A DNA stretch of 64,000 bases, from the NCBI GenBank assembly GCA_050248795.1, contig JBFWRS010000007.1:1-64000 (forward strand), read 5' to 3'. The first letter of the stretch is position 1. Each line of letters begins with the position of its first letter. The notes below the pieces were generated by a model, which was not told the DNA's origin, ran no database searches, and saw nothing but the letters and a program-made list of their open reading frames with translations. This DNA comes from CAZTDU01 sp050248795. GTDB lineage: Bacteria > Pseudomonadota > Gammaproteobacteria > Burkholderiales > SG8-39. The position numbers were made by a program, and so were the translations under genes. Shown here in pieces: positions 25,972-35,645 of the stretch.

Positions 25972-27789
25972 ATGGCGCGCGCCCTGCGCAACCTCGCAAT
26001 AATCGCACACGTCGACCACGGCAAGACCACGCTGGTTGACAAGCTGCTGCAGTCCTCCGGCACGTTCGCCGCGCACGAACACGTCCAGGAGCGCGTCATG
26101 GACTCCAACGACCTCGAGCGCGAGCGCGGCATCACCATCCTCGCCAAGAACTGCGCGGTCGAGTACGAGGGCACGCACATCAACATCGTCGACACGCCCG
26201 GCCACGCGGATTTCGGCGGCGAGGTCGAGCGGGTGCTGTCGATGGTCGACGGCGTGCTGCTGCTGGTCGATGCCGTCGAGGGCCCGATGCCGCAGACCCG
26301 GTTCGTCACGCGCAAGGCGCTGGCGCTGGGGCTGAAGCCGATCGTCGTCGTCAACAAGGTCGACCGGCCGGGCGCGCGGCCGCAGTGGGTGGTGAACGAA
26401 ACTTTCGATCTGTTCGACAAGCTCGGCGCCACCGAGGCGCAGCTCGATTTCCCGGTGGTGTACGCATCCGCGCTTCTGGGCTGGTCCACCATGCAGCCGG
26501 ACACCACCGGCACCGACATGCGGCCGCTGTTCGACGCCATCCTGCAGCATGTGCCGGTGCGCGACGCCGACCCCGAAGGCCCGTTGCAGCTGCAGATCTG
26601 TTCGCTCGACTATTCCAGCTACGTGGGACGCATCGGCATCGGTCGCGTGCAGCGCGGCCGCATCCGCTCGGGCCAGCAGGTCGCGGTGATGAACGGCCCG
26701 GGCGCCTCGCCGGTGATGGCGAAGGTGAACCAGGTGCTGACCTTCAAGGGCCTCGAGCGCGAAGTCGTGCCCGAGGCGCAGGCGGGCGACATCGTGCTGG
26801 TGAACGGCGTCGAGCAGATCGGCATCGGCGTGACCATCTGCGACCCTGCCACGCCCGAGGCGCTGCCGCTGCTGAAGGTGGACGAGCCCACGCTGACGAT
26901 GAACTTCCAGGTGAACACGTCGCCGCTGGCGGGGCGCGAAGGCAAGTACGTCACCAGCCGGCAGATCCGCGAGCGCCTGGCGCGCGAGTGCATGAGCAAC
27001 GTCGCGCTCAAGGTCGAGGAAACCGCCGACGCGGACGTATTCGTCGTGCATGGCCGCGGCGAGTTGCACCTGACCATCCTGCTGGAGAACATGCGCCGCG
27101 AGGGCTACGAGCTGGCCGTGTCGCGCCCGCGCGTGGTGACCAAGGTCGTCAATGGCGAGAAGCACGAGCCCTGGGAACTGCTGACCGTGGACGTGGAGGA
27201 GGCGAACCAGGGCGGCGTGATGGAAGAACTCGGCCACCGCCGCGGCGAGCTGCGCGACATGCAGCCCGACGGGCGCGGGCGCGTGCGCCTCGAGTACCGC
27301 ATCCCGGCGCGCGGCCTGATCGGCTTCCAGGGCGAATTCATGACGCTCACCCGCGGCACCGGCATCATGAGCCACGTGTTCGACGACTACGCGCCGCTCG
27401 CCGGCGAAATCGCCGAGCGCAGGAACGGCGTGCTGGTTTCGCAGGACGACGGCGTCACGGTCGCCTACGCGCTGTGGAAGCTGCAGGAGCGCGGCAGGCT
27501 ATTCTCCGTGCCGGGCGACCCGGTGTACGAGGGCATGATCGTCGGCATCAACAGCCGCGACAACGACCTCGTCGTCAACCCGGTGCGCGAGAAAAAGCTC
27601 ACCAACGTGCGTGCCTCCGGCAAGGACGAGCACATCGACCTCACGCCGCCGGTGCAGATCACGCTCGAATCGGCGGTGGAGTTCATCGCCGACGACGAGC
27701 TGGTCGAGATCACGCCGAAGTCGATCCGGCTGCGCAAGCGCCACCTGCAGGAACACGAGCGCCGACGGGCAGAGCGCGCCGCGGCCTGA
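25972..27789 (+). CDS. typA: Translational GTPase TypA/BipA
   Basis: 605 residues. G motifs: IAHVDHGKTTLVDKLLQSSG (G1), RGITI (G2), DTPGHADFGGEVERVLSMVD (G3), VVVNKVDRPGAR (G4). EF-G-like domains III and V and the BipA C-terminal domain (FMTLTRGTGIMSHVFDDYAP) follow. It is a ribosome-binding GTPase needed for assembly or stress adaptation. A FNR-like dyad starts 9 bp after its stop and belongs to the next gene. Confidence 0.97.
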   Translation: MARALRNLAIIAHVDHGKTTLVDKLLQSSGTFAAHEHVQERVMDSNDLERERGITILAKNCAVEYEGTHINIVDTPGHADFGGEVERVLSMVDGVLLLVDAVEGPMPQTRFVTRKALALGLKPIVVVNKVDRPGARPQWVVNETFDLFDKLGATEAQLDFPVVYASALLGWSTMQPDTTGTDMRPLFDAILQHVPVRDADPEGPLQLQICSLDYSSYVGRIGIGRVQRGRIRSGQQVAVMNGPGASPVMAKVNQVLTFKGLEREVVPEAQAGDIVLVNGVEQIGIGVTICDPATPEALPLLKVDEPTLTMNFQVNTSPLAGREGKYVTSRQIRERLARECMSNVALKVEETADADVFVVHGRGELHLTILLENMRREGYELAVSRPRVVTKVVNGEKHEPWELLTVDVEEANQGGVMEELGHRRGELRDMQPDGRGRVRLEYRIPARGLIGFQGEFMTLTRGTGIMSHVFDDYAPLAGEIAERRNGVLVSQDDGVTVAYALWKLQERGRLFSVPGDPVYEGMIVGINSRDNDLVVNPVREKKLTNVRASGKDEHIDLTPPVQITLESAVEFIADDELVEITPKSIRLRKRHLQEHERRRAERAAA

Positions 27790-27797
27790 GTCCGCGT

Positions 27798-27811
27798 TTG
27801 ATCAGGGTCAA
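27798..27811. promoter_or_regulatory. FNR/Dnr-type dyad before the macro-domain gene
   Basis: TTGATcaggGTCAA, one mismatch to TTGAT-N4-ATCAA, with an extra symmetric T/A at each end. The centre is 75.5 bp before the TTG start of the macro-domain gene. It is the only such dyad in the window next to a non-respiratory gene of this type. Confidence 0.55.
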
Positions 27812-27879
27812 ACCGCGCATCGGGCATTGCGGTTACCGTGGCTGCCGGAGCATCACCACACACGCAACGGAGGACGGCA

Positions 27880-28386
27880 TTGATCCATGAAGTCGAAGGC
27901 GACCTGCTGCTGAGCAGGTCTCACGTGATCGCGCATGGCGTCGCGCCGAACGACGATTTCCATACCGGGCTCGCGCTCAGCCTGCGCGAGCGCTGGCCCG
28001 CGATGTACAAGGACTTCCGGCATTACTGCCAGACGCAGGGCCCGTCGCCGGGCGAACTGTGGACCTGGGGCGGACCGGGAGGCCTGCGCATCGTCAGCCT
28101 GTTCACGCAGGAAGGCGCGGGCGGCCACCACGGCGGCAAGCCTGGCAGGGCGCACCTGAACCATGTCGGCAAGTGCCTGCGCGAACTGCACGCGCTCGCC
28201 GGCAAGGAGAAATTCACCAGCATCGCGCTGCCGCGCCTCGCGACAGGCGTGGGCCGCCTGGACTGGGCCGACGTGAAGCCGCTGATCGAGCGGCACCTCG
28301 GCGACCTGGCGATTCCGGTGCTGGTCTACGCGGTGTTCCATGCCGGCGTGGCTGCCTTCGAGCCGCTCGGGGAATCGAAGCCGTAG
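27880..28386 (+). CDS. Macro-domain protein (ADP-ribose-binding fold)
   Basis: 168 residues from TTG 27880, chosen because a strong ribosome site (GGAGGA, 27869-27874) sits six bases before it. The protein opens LIHEVEGDLLLSRSHVIAHG and has ALPRLATGVGRLDW near the end, matching macro domains of the DarG/TARG1 side of the family (GDLL, then ALPxLGxGxGGL). Such proteins remove or bind ADP-ribose on proteins or DNA. No toxin ORF lies next to it, so a DarTG pair is not supported. The FNR-like dyad upstream suggests anaerobic expression. Confidence 0.8.
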   Translation: MIHEVEGDLLLSRSHVIAHGVAPNDDFHTGLALSLRERWPAMYKDFRHYCQTQGPSPGELWTWGGPGGLRIVSLFTQEGAGGHHGGKPGRAHLNHVGKCLRELHALAGKEKFTSIALPRLATGVGRLDWADVKPLIERHLGDLAIPVLVYAVFHAGVAAFEPLGESKP

Positions 28387-28414
28387 CGGCGGCGAATCAC
28401 GCTAACATCCGCGG

Positions 28415-29491
28415 ATGACCGTCCGCGGCACAGGGCGCCGGCTGCTGCGTTTCGTCCTGCTCATCATCGTTCCGCTCGTCGCGATCGGGATCGGCCTCGT
28501 CATCTATGCGCGCGGCGGTCGCTATGCCGAAACCGACAACGCCTACGTCAAGGCGAAAGTGATCGCGATCAGCGCCGAGGTGGCGGGCCGTGTGCTCGAG
28601 GTCGCGGTGCGCGACAACCAGCCGGTGCAGGCGGGCGCGCCGCTGTTTCGCGTCGACACCGCGCCCATGGAAGTCGCGATGCTGCGCGCCGAGGCGCAGA
28701 TGGCCGTGGTACGCACCGAGGTGGAGTCGCTGCGCGGCGAGTACCGGGTCGCGCTCGCCGAGGTGGCCGAGGCCGAGGAGCAGATCGGCTACCTGCGCCG
28801 CCAGCTCGAGCGCCAGGAGCGCCTGAAGGAGCGCGGCATGAGCCGCGAGGACCAGTTCGACGAGGCGCGCAACAACCTCGACACCGCGCAGCGGCGCGTG
28901 GTGTCCTCGCGCGAGCGCGCCGCGCGCGTGCTGGCCGCCCTGGGCGGCGACCCGAAGATTCCCGTCGAACGCCATCCGCGCTACCTCGAGGCGCGCGCGG
29001 CGCGCGAGGAGGCGAAGCTTGACCTGGAGCGCGCCATCGTGCGCGCGCCGGCAGGCGGCGTGGTCAGCAACATGCGGCTGCAGCCCGGCGAGCACGTGCA
29101 GCGCGGCATGCCGGTGTTCAGCCTGGTGGAAGGCGGCGCGCCCTGGATCGAGGCGAACTACAAGGAAACGCAACTCTCCTACATGCGCGAGGGGCAGCCC
29201 GCGACCGTCGAAGCGGATGCCTATCCCGGCGTGCGCTGGCGCGCGAGGGTAAGCGCGATCGCGCCGGCCACCGGCGCCGAATTCGCCGTGCTGCCGCCGC
29301 AGAACGCGACCGGCAACTGGGTCAAGGTGGTGCAGCGCGTGCCGGTGATCCTCGACATCGAGAAGGCCGGCGGACAGCCGCCGCTGCGCGCGGGCATGAC
29401 CGTCACGGTGAGCGTGGACACCGGGCATGAGCGCGAATTGCCCGGCTTCCTGCGCGCGCTGCTGCGCCCGGCGCTCGCGGACAGGCGATGA
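28415..29491 (+). CDS. HlyD/EmrA-family membrane fusion protein
   Basis: 358 residues. One N-terminal helix (FVLLIIVPLVAIGIGLVIYA), then the EmrA signature ETDNAYVKAKVIAISAEVAG. A periplasmic hairpin of coiled coils runs over about residues 95-190, with a lipoyl/barrel half on each side, the second ending IVRAPAGGVVSNMRLQPGEH. It is the periplasmic adaptor for the exporter that follows and overlaps it by four bases. Confidence 0.92.
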   Translation: MTVRGTGRRLLRFVLLIIVPLVAIGIGLVIYARGGRYAETDNAYVKAKVIAISAEVAGRVLEVAVRDNQPVQAGAPLFRVDTAPMEVAMLRAEAQMAVVRTEVESLRGEYRVALAEVAEAEEQIGYLRRQLERQERLKERGMSREDQFDEARNNLDTAQRRVVSSRERAARVLAALGGDPKIPVERHPRYLEARAAREEAKLDLERAIVRAPAGGVVSNMRLQPGEHVQRGMPVFSLVEGGAPWIEANYKETQLSYMREGQPATVEADAYPGVRWRARVSAIAPATGAEFAVLPPQNATGNWVKVVQRVPVILDIEKAGGQPPLRAGMTVTVSVDTGHERELPGFLRALLRPALADRR

Positions 29492-31014
29492 ACGCCGCCG
29501 CCGCGGGCGGCGAGGCGGCGGAGGCGGCCAGGCCGCGACATCCGTTGCTGATCACCTTCTCGGTGATGCTGGCGACGATGCTGTACTCGATCGACTGGAC
29601 CATCGCGGCGGTGGCGCTGCCGCACATGCGCGGCACGTTTTCCGCCACCCAGGACCAGATCGGCTGGGTGATCACGTCCTACATCGTCGCCTCGGCGATC
29701 ATGATGCCGACCGCGGGTTTCCTGTCGACCCGCTTCGGCAGGAAGCGCGTGTTCCTGTTCGCGATGAGCGGCTTCATCGCGTCGTCGGTCGTCTGCGGCG
29801 CCGCCAACTCGATAGAGGTCGAGGTCGCCGCGCGCATCGTGCAGGGCATGAGCGGGGCGTTCCTGGTGCCGCTGTCGCAGGCGATCATCCTCGATACCTA
29901 TCCGCCGGCGGAGCAGGGCAAGGCGATGGCGCTGTGGGGGCTGGGTTCGGTGTTCGGGCCGGTGATCGGCCCGACGCTCGGCGGCTACCTCACCGAGCTG
30001 ATGAGTTGGCGCGCGATCTTCTACATCAACCTGCCGGTAGGCCTGCTTGCGCTGGCGGGAACGGCGATCTTCGTGCCGGAAACGAAGCGCGACCCCGGCA
30101 AGCGCCTGGACTGGTTCGGCTTCCTTGCGCTCGCCGCCGGCATCGGCGCGCTGCAGCTGATGCTGGACCGCGGCGAGAGGCTGGACTGGTTCTCGTCGCA
30201 CGAGATCGTCATCGAGGCGGGCATCGCGGCGCTCGGGCTGTATCTGTTCACCGCGCACATCCTCACTGCCGGGAACCCGTTCCTGAGCCCGCGCCTGTTC
30301 GCCGACCGCAATTACGCGGTCGGCCTGGTGTTCATCTTCCTCTATGGCCTGCTGACCGTGCCGACGATGGTGCTGATGCCGCCGTTCATGCAGGACCTGC
30401 GCGGATTCCCGATCGACACCATCGGCCTGCTGCAGTCGCCGCGCGGCATCGGCCTGGTGGTCGCGCTGCTGATCGGCGGTCGGGTCACCGGCAGGATGGA
30501 TCCGCGCATCCTCATCGCGGTGGGCCTCGCCTTCCTCGCGGTGTCGAGCTGGGAGATGGCGCGCTGGAACCTCGACGTAGGCGCATGGCCGATCGTCTGG
30601 ACCGGCTTCGTGCAGGGGGCCGGCGCGGGCATCCTGCTGGTGCCGATCCAGGCGATCGCGTTCCCGGCGCTGCCGCCGCACCTGCGCACCGAGGCGGCGG
30701 CGGTGTTCAACCTGACGCGCAGCGTGGGCAGCAGCATGGGCGTGTCGATCGCGCTTACGCTGCTGACGCGTGAAACCATCGCCAGCCACGCCCGCCTGGT
30801 CGAGCACGTCACGCCGTACAACGAGAACCTCAGGTACGAGGCGATCGCGCGAGGCTGGGACCTCGGCAGCATCGCCGGGCTTTCGCACATCGAGCGCGAA
30901 ATCGGCCGCCAGGCGTCCATGCTCGGCTATGCGGCGGACTTCCGCCTGCTTGCCTTCGGTGCCTTCGCCAGCATCCTGCTGCTGCTGCTGGTGCGCAGGA
31001 CCGCGCCGCGATAG
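29488..31014 (+). CDS. DHA2-family MFS exporter, EmrB-like
   Basis: 508 residues, 14 predicted helices. The family signatures are LYSIDWTIAAVALPHMRGTF, GWVITSYIVASAIMMPTAGF and GLGSVFGPVIGPTLGGYLTE (motif C). With the EmrA-like partner it would pump hydrophobic compounds such as uncouplers or aromatic acids across both membranes. No outer-membrane TolC gene or regulator is adjacent. Confidence 0.92.
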   Translation: MNAAAAGGEAAEAARPRHPLLITFSVMLATMLYSIDWTIAAVALPHMRGTFSATQDQIGWVITSYIVASAIMMPTAGFLSTRFGRKRVFLFAMSGFIASSVVCGAANSIEVEVAARIVQGMSGAFLVPLSQAIILDTYPPAEQGKAMALWGLGSVFGPVIGPTLGGYLTELMSWRAIFYINLPVGLLALAGTAIFVPETKRDPGKRLDWFGFLALAAGIGALQLMLDRGERLDWFSSHEIVIEAGIAALGLYLFTAHILTAGNPFLSPRLFADRNYAVGLVFIFLYGLLTVPTMVLMPPFMQDLRGFPIDTIGLLQSPRGIGLVVALLIGGRVTGRMDPRILIAVGLAFLAVSSWEMARWNLDVGAWPIVWTGFVQGAGAGILLVPIQAIAFPALPPHLRTEAAAVFNLTRSVGSSMGVSIALTLLTRETIASHARLVEHVTPYNENLRYEAIARGWDLGSIAGLSHIEREIGRQASMLGYAADFRLLAFGAFASILLLLLVRRTAPR

Positions 31015-31020
31015 GGCCGG

Positions 31021-31968
<948 letters not shown>

Positions 31969-32013
31969 GGGTCGATTCTAATCGATGCGATACGATGGGA
32001 TATCATTTCAGTC

Positions 32014-32943
32014 GTGAATACCACCGCATTCATTACACATCCAGACTGCCTGAAGCACGAAATGGGTGCCGGCCATCCGGAGCAGCCCGCGCGCCTTACC
32101 GCGATCGAGGACCAGCTCATCGCCTCCGGCGTGGGCCAGTTCCTCTCGCGGTTCGATGCGCCGCTCGCGACCGACGAGCAGCTCGCGCGCGTGCACCCGA
32201 TCGAGTACGTGCAGGCGATCCGCGAGGCGGCGCCGGCAACCGGCAGGGTGCACCTGGACCCGGATACCGCGATGAATCCGCATACGCTGCAGGCCTGCCT
32301 GCGCGCCGCGGGAGCCGCGGTGCTCGCCATCGACCTGGTGATGAAGGGCGAGGCCGGCAATGCGTTCTGCAGCGTGCGCCCGCCCGGGCACCACGCCTGC
32401 CGCACCCGGCCGATGGGATTCTGCGTGTTCAACAACGTCGCGATCGCCGCGCGTCACGCGATTCATGCGCATGGCGTGGAGCGGCTCGCGATCATCGACT
32501 TCGACGTGCATCACGGCAACGGCACCGAGGAGATTTTCGAGGACGACGAACACGTGCTGATGGCTTCGACCTTCCAGCATCCTTTCTATCCGTACTCGGG
32601 AACCGACAACCCGGCTTCCAACATGGTCAATGTGCCGCTGTCGGCGGGAGCCGGTTCGGAACAGTTTCGCGAGGCCGTGACGAAGCACTGGCTTCCCGCG
32701 CTGGAGGAGTTCGCGCCGCAGCTCCTGATCGTGTCGGCCGGATTCGATGCGCATGCGGAGGACGACCTCGCCAGCCTGCGCTTCGCCGACGACGACTACC
32801 GCTGGGTGACGCGCGAACTCAAGGCGGTCGCCGACAGGCACTGCGGCGGGCGCATGGTGTCGGTGCTGGAAGGCGGCTACGCGCTTTCTGCCCTCGGTCG
32901 CAGCGCCGTGCAGCACCTGCGGGTGCTTGCCGGGATGGATTGA
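32014..32943 (+). CDS. Histone-deacetylase-like amidohydrolase
   Basis: 309 residues from GTG 32014. The HDAC fold signatures are SVRPPGHHA (catalytic His pair), GFCVFNNVAIAARHAI, and IIDFDVHHGNGTEEIF (zinc ligands Asp, His). A later Asp in SAGFDAHAEDDLA completes the zinc site. Bacterial members deacetylate acetylpolyamines, acetoin-pathway substrates or acylated proteins; the substrate is unknown. The upstream gap with the divergent moxR has TATCAT-like -10 sequence. Confidence 0.9.
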   Translation: MNTTAFITHPDCLKHEMGAGHPEQPARLTAIEDQLIASGVGQFLSRFDAPLATDEQLARVHPIEYVQAIREAAPATGRVHLDPDTAMNPHTLQACLRAAGAAVLAIDLVMKGEAGNAFCSVRPPGHHACRTRPMGFCVFNNVAIAARHAIHAHGVERLAIIDFDVHHGNGTEEIFEDDEHVLMASTFQHPFYPYSGTDNPASNMVNVPLSAGAGSEQFREAVTKHWLPALEEFAPQLLIVSAGFDAHAEDDLASLRFADDDYRWVTRELKAVADRHCGGRMVSVLEGGYALSALGRSAVQHLRVLAGMD

Positions 32944-32988
32944 GGGAAGTACCGGCCGGGCCAGCGGCCTGTCCCGGACGCGTTCGAA

Positions 32989-33936
32989 TCAGTCATAGGC
33001 GATGCATTTCTCGCAGACCGTGCCGCGCACGTCCTCGGCGAGGTTGGCGCGCCGCAGTTCCCGGAACGGCAGGCTGTGCCAGGCCTCGGCGAAGCCCTGC
33101 CGCGTCAGGTCTCCCATGTCGAAGCGTCCGTCGTGGTCGAAGCAGCAGGCCGACAGCCGCCCGTCCCAGGTGACGTGCCCTTCGGTGAACAGCGACCAGC
33201 AGGGCAGGGGCTTGCGCAGCGCACCGATGCGTCCCTGGTTTCCGGCGGTGGCAACGGTGCCGTGGGCGCCGGTGGTCAGGCCGGCCTGGCCATACAGCGG
33301 CAACCAGTAGTGCTCGTCGAGGAAGGGCGCGATGCGCGCCACCGCCGCGGCCATGCGCTCGCCCTGCTCGTCGTCGTAGCGGATGCTCGACGCGTAGAGC
33401 CCGCAGCGGTGCCCGCTCCTCTGCTCGACCGCGTCGCGGATGGCGCGAGCGGCCTTCAGGTTCTCCTCGACGCTGCGGAAATCCGCCGCGCGCACGCCGG
33501 TGACTTCGTGGAACTGCGCCGCGTCGGCGAAGTTGTAGCTGAACTTCAGGCTGTCCAGTCCCGCCTCGATGCAGGCCGCGACCCGGGCGGGAGTCGCCAT
33601 GCGGCCGTTGGTGGTCAGAAAGACGTACGGATAGCCGCAATCCTCCTTGGCGTAGCGGATGGCGTCGGGCAGCCACCCGCACAGGAACGATTCGCCGAGG
33701 TAGAAGAGTCCGATCTCCTCGACGCCGAGCGTGCGCATCTCGGCGAGCAGGCGGAAGAACAGATGCGGGCTGATCTCGCCCTTGTCGCGCAGGCGCATCG
33801 CGCTGGCGCAGAAGAAGCAGCGGAAGTCGCAGCGCGCGGTGAGCTCGATCTTGACGCTGCGCGGAATCGGCGGCGTCTCGGAGCGCCACTCGTCGGTGAG
33901 CAGCGTGATGCGGTCTATGCGTTCGGTGATCCCCAT
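32989..33936 (-). CDS. Radical SAM/SPASM protein of unknown role, FNR-box-controlled
   Basis: 315 residues. The radical SAM cluster motif CDFRCFFC (Cys36, 40, 43) is preceded by VKIELTARC. SPASM-type cysteines follow at the C-terminus: GRLSACCFDHDGRF and GTVCEKC. The architecture resembles maturases that act on peptides or tetrapyrroles. It differs clearly from NirJ in this window. No obvious small substrate peptide lies next to it. A perfect FNR dyad 63 bp upstream suggests anaerobic expression. Confidence 0.85.
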   Translation of the reverse strand: MGITERIDRITLLTDEWRSETPPIPRSVKIELTARCDFRCFFCASAMRLRDKGEISPHLFFRLLAEMRTLGVEEIGLFYLGESFLCGWLPDAIRYAKEDCGYPYVFLTTNGRMATPARVAACIEAGLDSLKFSYNFADAAQFHEVTGVRAADFRSVEENLKAARAIRDAVEQRSGHRCGLYASSIRYDDEQGERMAAAVARIAPFLDEHYWLPLYGQAGLTTGAHGTVATAGNQGRIGALRKPLPCWSLFTEGHVTWDGRLSACCFDHDGRFDMGDLTRQGFAEAWHSLPFRELRRANLAEDVRGTVCEKCIAYD

Positions 33937-33998
33937 GCCTGCCTCCGGTGGCTGTCGTCGGTCCGGGACACCGTGGCACGCCGCGCGCCAGGCCGGCC

Positions 33999-34012
33999 TT
34001 GATGTGGATCAA
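33999..34012. promoter_or_regulatory. Perfect FNR/Dnr dyad before the radical SAM gene
   Basis: TTGATgtggATCAA, a full match to TTGAT-N4-ATCAA, centred 69.5 bp before the minus-strand ATG at 33936. It lies just beyond the 3' end of the usp gene, so it can only serve the radical SAM gene by position. Confidence 0.75.
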
Positions 34013-34050
34013 AGCCGCCGTTTGGCCCGGCGGCGGCGGTCGGTTCGGAC

Positions 34051-34923
34051 CTACCTCGCGATCAGCACCGGCACCGGCGAGTGGTTCAGCGCGCCGACGG
34101 CGACGCTGCCGAGCATGACCCGGGTCACGCCCGACTTGCCGGTGGCGCCGACGACCAGCACATCGGCATTCCGCTCGCGCACCAGCTGCAGCAGCAGTCC
34201 GGGCGGGTCGCCGGCGCGCAGCATGCGCGTGACGTGCCAGCCGCGCCGCATCAGCGAGGCCGCCGCGGCGTCCAGCCGCTTCTGCGCCCGGCGCCGGTTG
34301 GCGGCATTCGCCCGCGCCACCTCCTCGCGCACCATCGCGCGCGTCTGCGCGGGCACGCGCCCGAGCGCCATCAGCGCGATCGGCGTCAGCACGTGTACGA
34401 GGAAGATGCGATTGCCTCGCGGCGGATGCAGCTTCTCCAGCAGCCGCACCGCGCGGCGCGAGTTTGCCGTACCGTCCAGTCCTACGACCATGCGCCGGAT
34501 CGCCTTTGGCGCGGTTCTCGCGACAAGTACCGGGCAGGGCGCGGCTTCGGCGACTGCGCGGGACACGCTGCCGGCAAGCAGGCGCGTGAAGGCGCCATGG
34601 CCACGCCAGCCGAGCACGATTGCGTCGGCCTCGAAGCGCCGGGCCGCGTTGAGCACCGCGGCGGCGGGTGCTTCGTTCGGCGTCGCGACATCGGCGCCCG
34701 GCCAGCGTTGCGCCAGCGTGCGCTGCAACAGCTCGGCGTGGACACGCAGCCCCGCCGCGAGCGCGCCGCGCGTGGCGGCACCGAGGATGCCGGACTCGCG
34801 CAGCGCCACCACGCCGCGCGCGCGCGAGGCGAGCGGCCACGGAAACGCCAGCGCCGTGTCGATCGCAGCGGATGCCGAAGGCGAGCCATCGCTCGCAACC
34901 AGGATGCGGAATCTGTCAGCCAT
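34051..34923 (-). CDS. Tandem universal stress protein (two UspA domains)
   Basis: 290 residues from ATG 34923, preceded by an AGGAAAGG ribosome site. Domain 1 (1-135) starts FRILVASDGSPSASAAIDTA and ends with GHGAFTRLLAGSVSRAV. Domain 2 (about 143-290) starts RRMVVGLDGTANSRRAVRLL and ends GATGKSGVTRVMLGSVAVGA. Both keep the G-x2-G-x9-GS ATP loop. Tandem Usp proteins are commonly induced by hypoxia or stasis. It lies upstream of the radical SAM gene on the same strand. Confidence 0.92.
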   Translation of the reverse strand: MADRFRILVASDGSPSASAAIDTALAFPWPLASRARGVVALRESGILGAATRGALAAGLRVHAELLQRTLAQRWPGADVATPNEAPAAAVLNAARRFEADAIVLGWRGHGAFTRLLAGSVSRAVAEAAPCPVLVARTAPKAIRRMVVGLDGTANSRRAVRLLEKLHPPRGNRIFLVHVLTPIALMALGRVPAQTRAMVREEVARANAANRRRAQKRLDAAAASLMRRGWHVTRMLRAGDPPGLLLQLVRERNADVLVVGATGKSGVTRVMLGSVAVGALNHSPVPVLIAR

Positions 34924-35010
34924 CGCCTTTCCTTGCGGTGAGTGCATTCTGATGATAGCCCGGAGCGGGAACCCGGATGGGCGATGCAGGCTGAAGCATC
35001 TGCCGCAGGC

Positions 35011-35016
35011 TATACT
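35011..35016 (+). promoter_or_regulatory. -10 element of the dksA-like gene
   Basis: TATACT ends seven bases before the ATG at 35023, so transcription would begin at or next to the start codon. No ribosome site lies between. A leaderless message is likely if this -10 is used. Confidence 0.45.
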
Positions 35017-35022
35017 GCGTCT

Positions 35023-35418
35023 ATGAACGGACTCAGCAAGGACGAACTCGACGGGCTCGCCGCGGGCATGGAAGCGCGCAAGCGCAAGCTGATGGGCGAG
35101 ATACGCGAGGGCCTGGCGCGCGCAGGATCGGAACACTATTCGGACCTGCTCGGCGAGGTGGGCGACGCGGGCGATGAATCGGTCGCCAACCTGTTACGCG
35201 ACGTGCAGCAGGCCGAAGTGACGCGCGATGTGGGCGAGGTGCGCGACATTGCAGCGGCGCAGGCACGAATCGAGGCCGGGCGCTATGGCCTGTGCATCGA
35301 CTGCGAGGCCGAGATCGGCTACCCGCGACTCAAGGCGTTCCCCACCGCCAAGCGCTGCATCGAGTGCCAGCGCCTGCGCGAGAAGACGCGCGCGTCCGCG
35401 CCGCACGGCACGCGCTAG
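35023..35418 (+). CDS. DksA/TraR-family zinc-finger regulator
   Basis: 131 residues. A coiled-coil N-terminus (about 5-80) precedes the C4 finger CIDCEAEIGYPRLKAFPTAK, completed by RCIECQ: C-x2-C-x17-C-x2-C. DksA-type proteins enter the RNA polymerase secondary channel and reshape transcription with ppGpp. The short N-terminus suggests a paralogue, not the main DksA. Confidence 0.9.
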   Translation: MNGLSKDELDGLAAGMEARKRKLMGEIREGLARAGSEHYSDLLGEVGDAGDESVANLLRDVQQAEVTRDVGEVRDIAAAQARIEAGRYGLCIDCEAEIGYPRLKAFPTAKRCIECQRLREKTRASAPHGTR

Positions 35419-35456
35419 GCACGATCCGGCCGCCAGGGACCGACGCGGCGCGGTGC

Positions 35457-35645
35457 TCAGCCGCCCGGCCCGGACAACTGGCGCATCAGCCAGAAACAGG
35501 CGAGGGATAGCGGCAGGATGATGGCGAAGAACGCCACCTGCCGGTTTTCGAACCGCGCCCCGCGCCTGCGCTCGATCCATTCCAGGATCTGCTCGGCGCC
35601 GAAGTAAAGCGCGACCGCGATCAGCGAGAACCAGAGCAGGTCCAT
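35457..35645 (-). CDS. Small two-helix membrane protein, end of the cytochrome b operon
   Basis: 62 residues from ATG 35645, overlapping the preceding gene by 25 bp. Two membrane helices (LLWFSLIAVALYFGAEQILE and AFFAIILPLSLACFWLMRQL) flank the basic loop RRRGARFENRQV. It looks like a small accessory subunit of a membrane redox complex. I do not recognise it. It is the last of five overlapping genes. Confidence 0.65.
   Translation of the reverse strand: MDLLWFSLIAVALYFGAEQILEWIERRRGARFENRQVAFFAIILPLSLACFWLMRQLSGPGG

Noticed and set aside
27880..28386. DarTG toxin-antitoxin system
   Set aside because: Only the macro domain is present; no DarT-like ADP-ribosyltransferase gene is adjacent.
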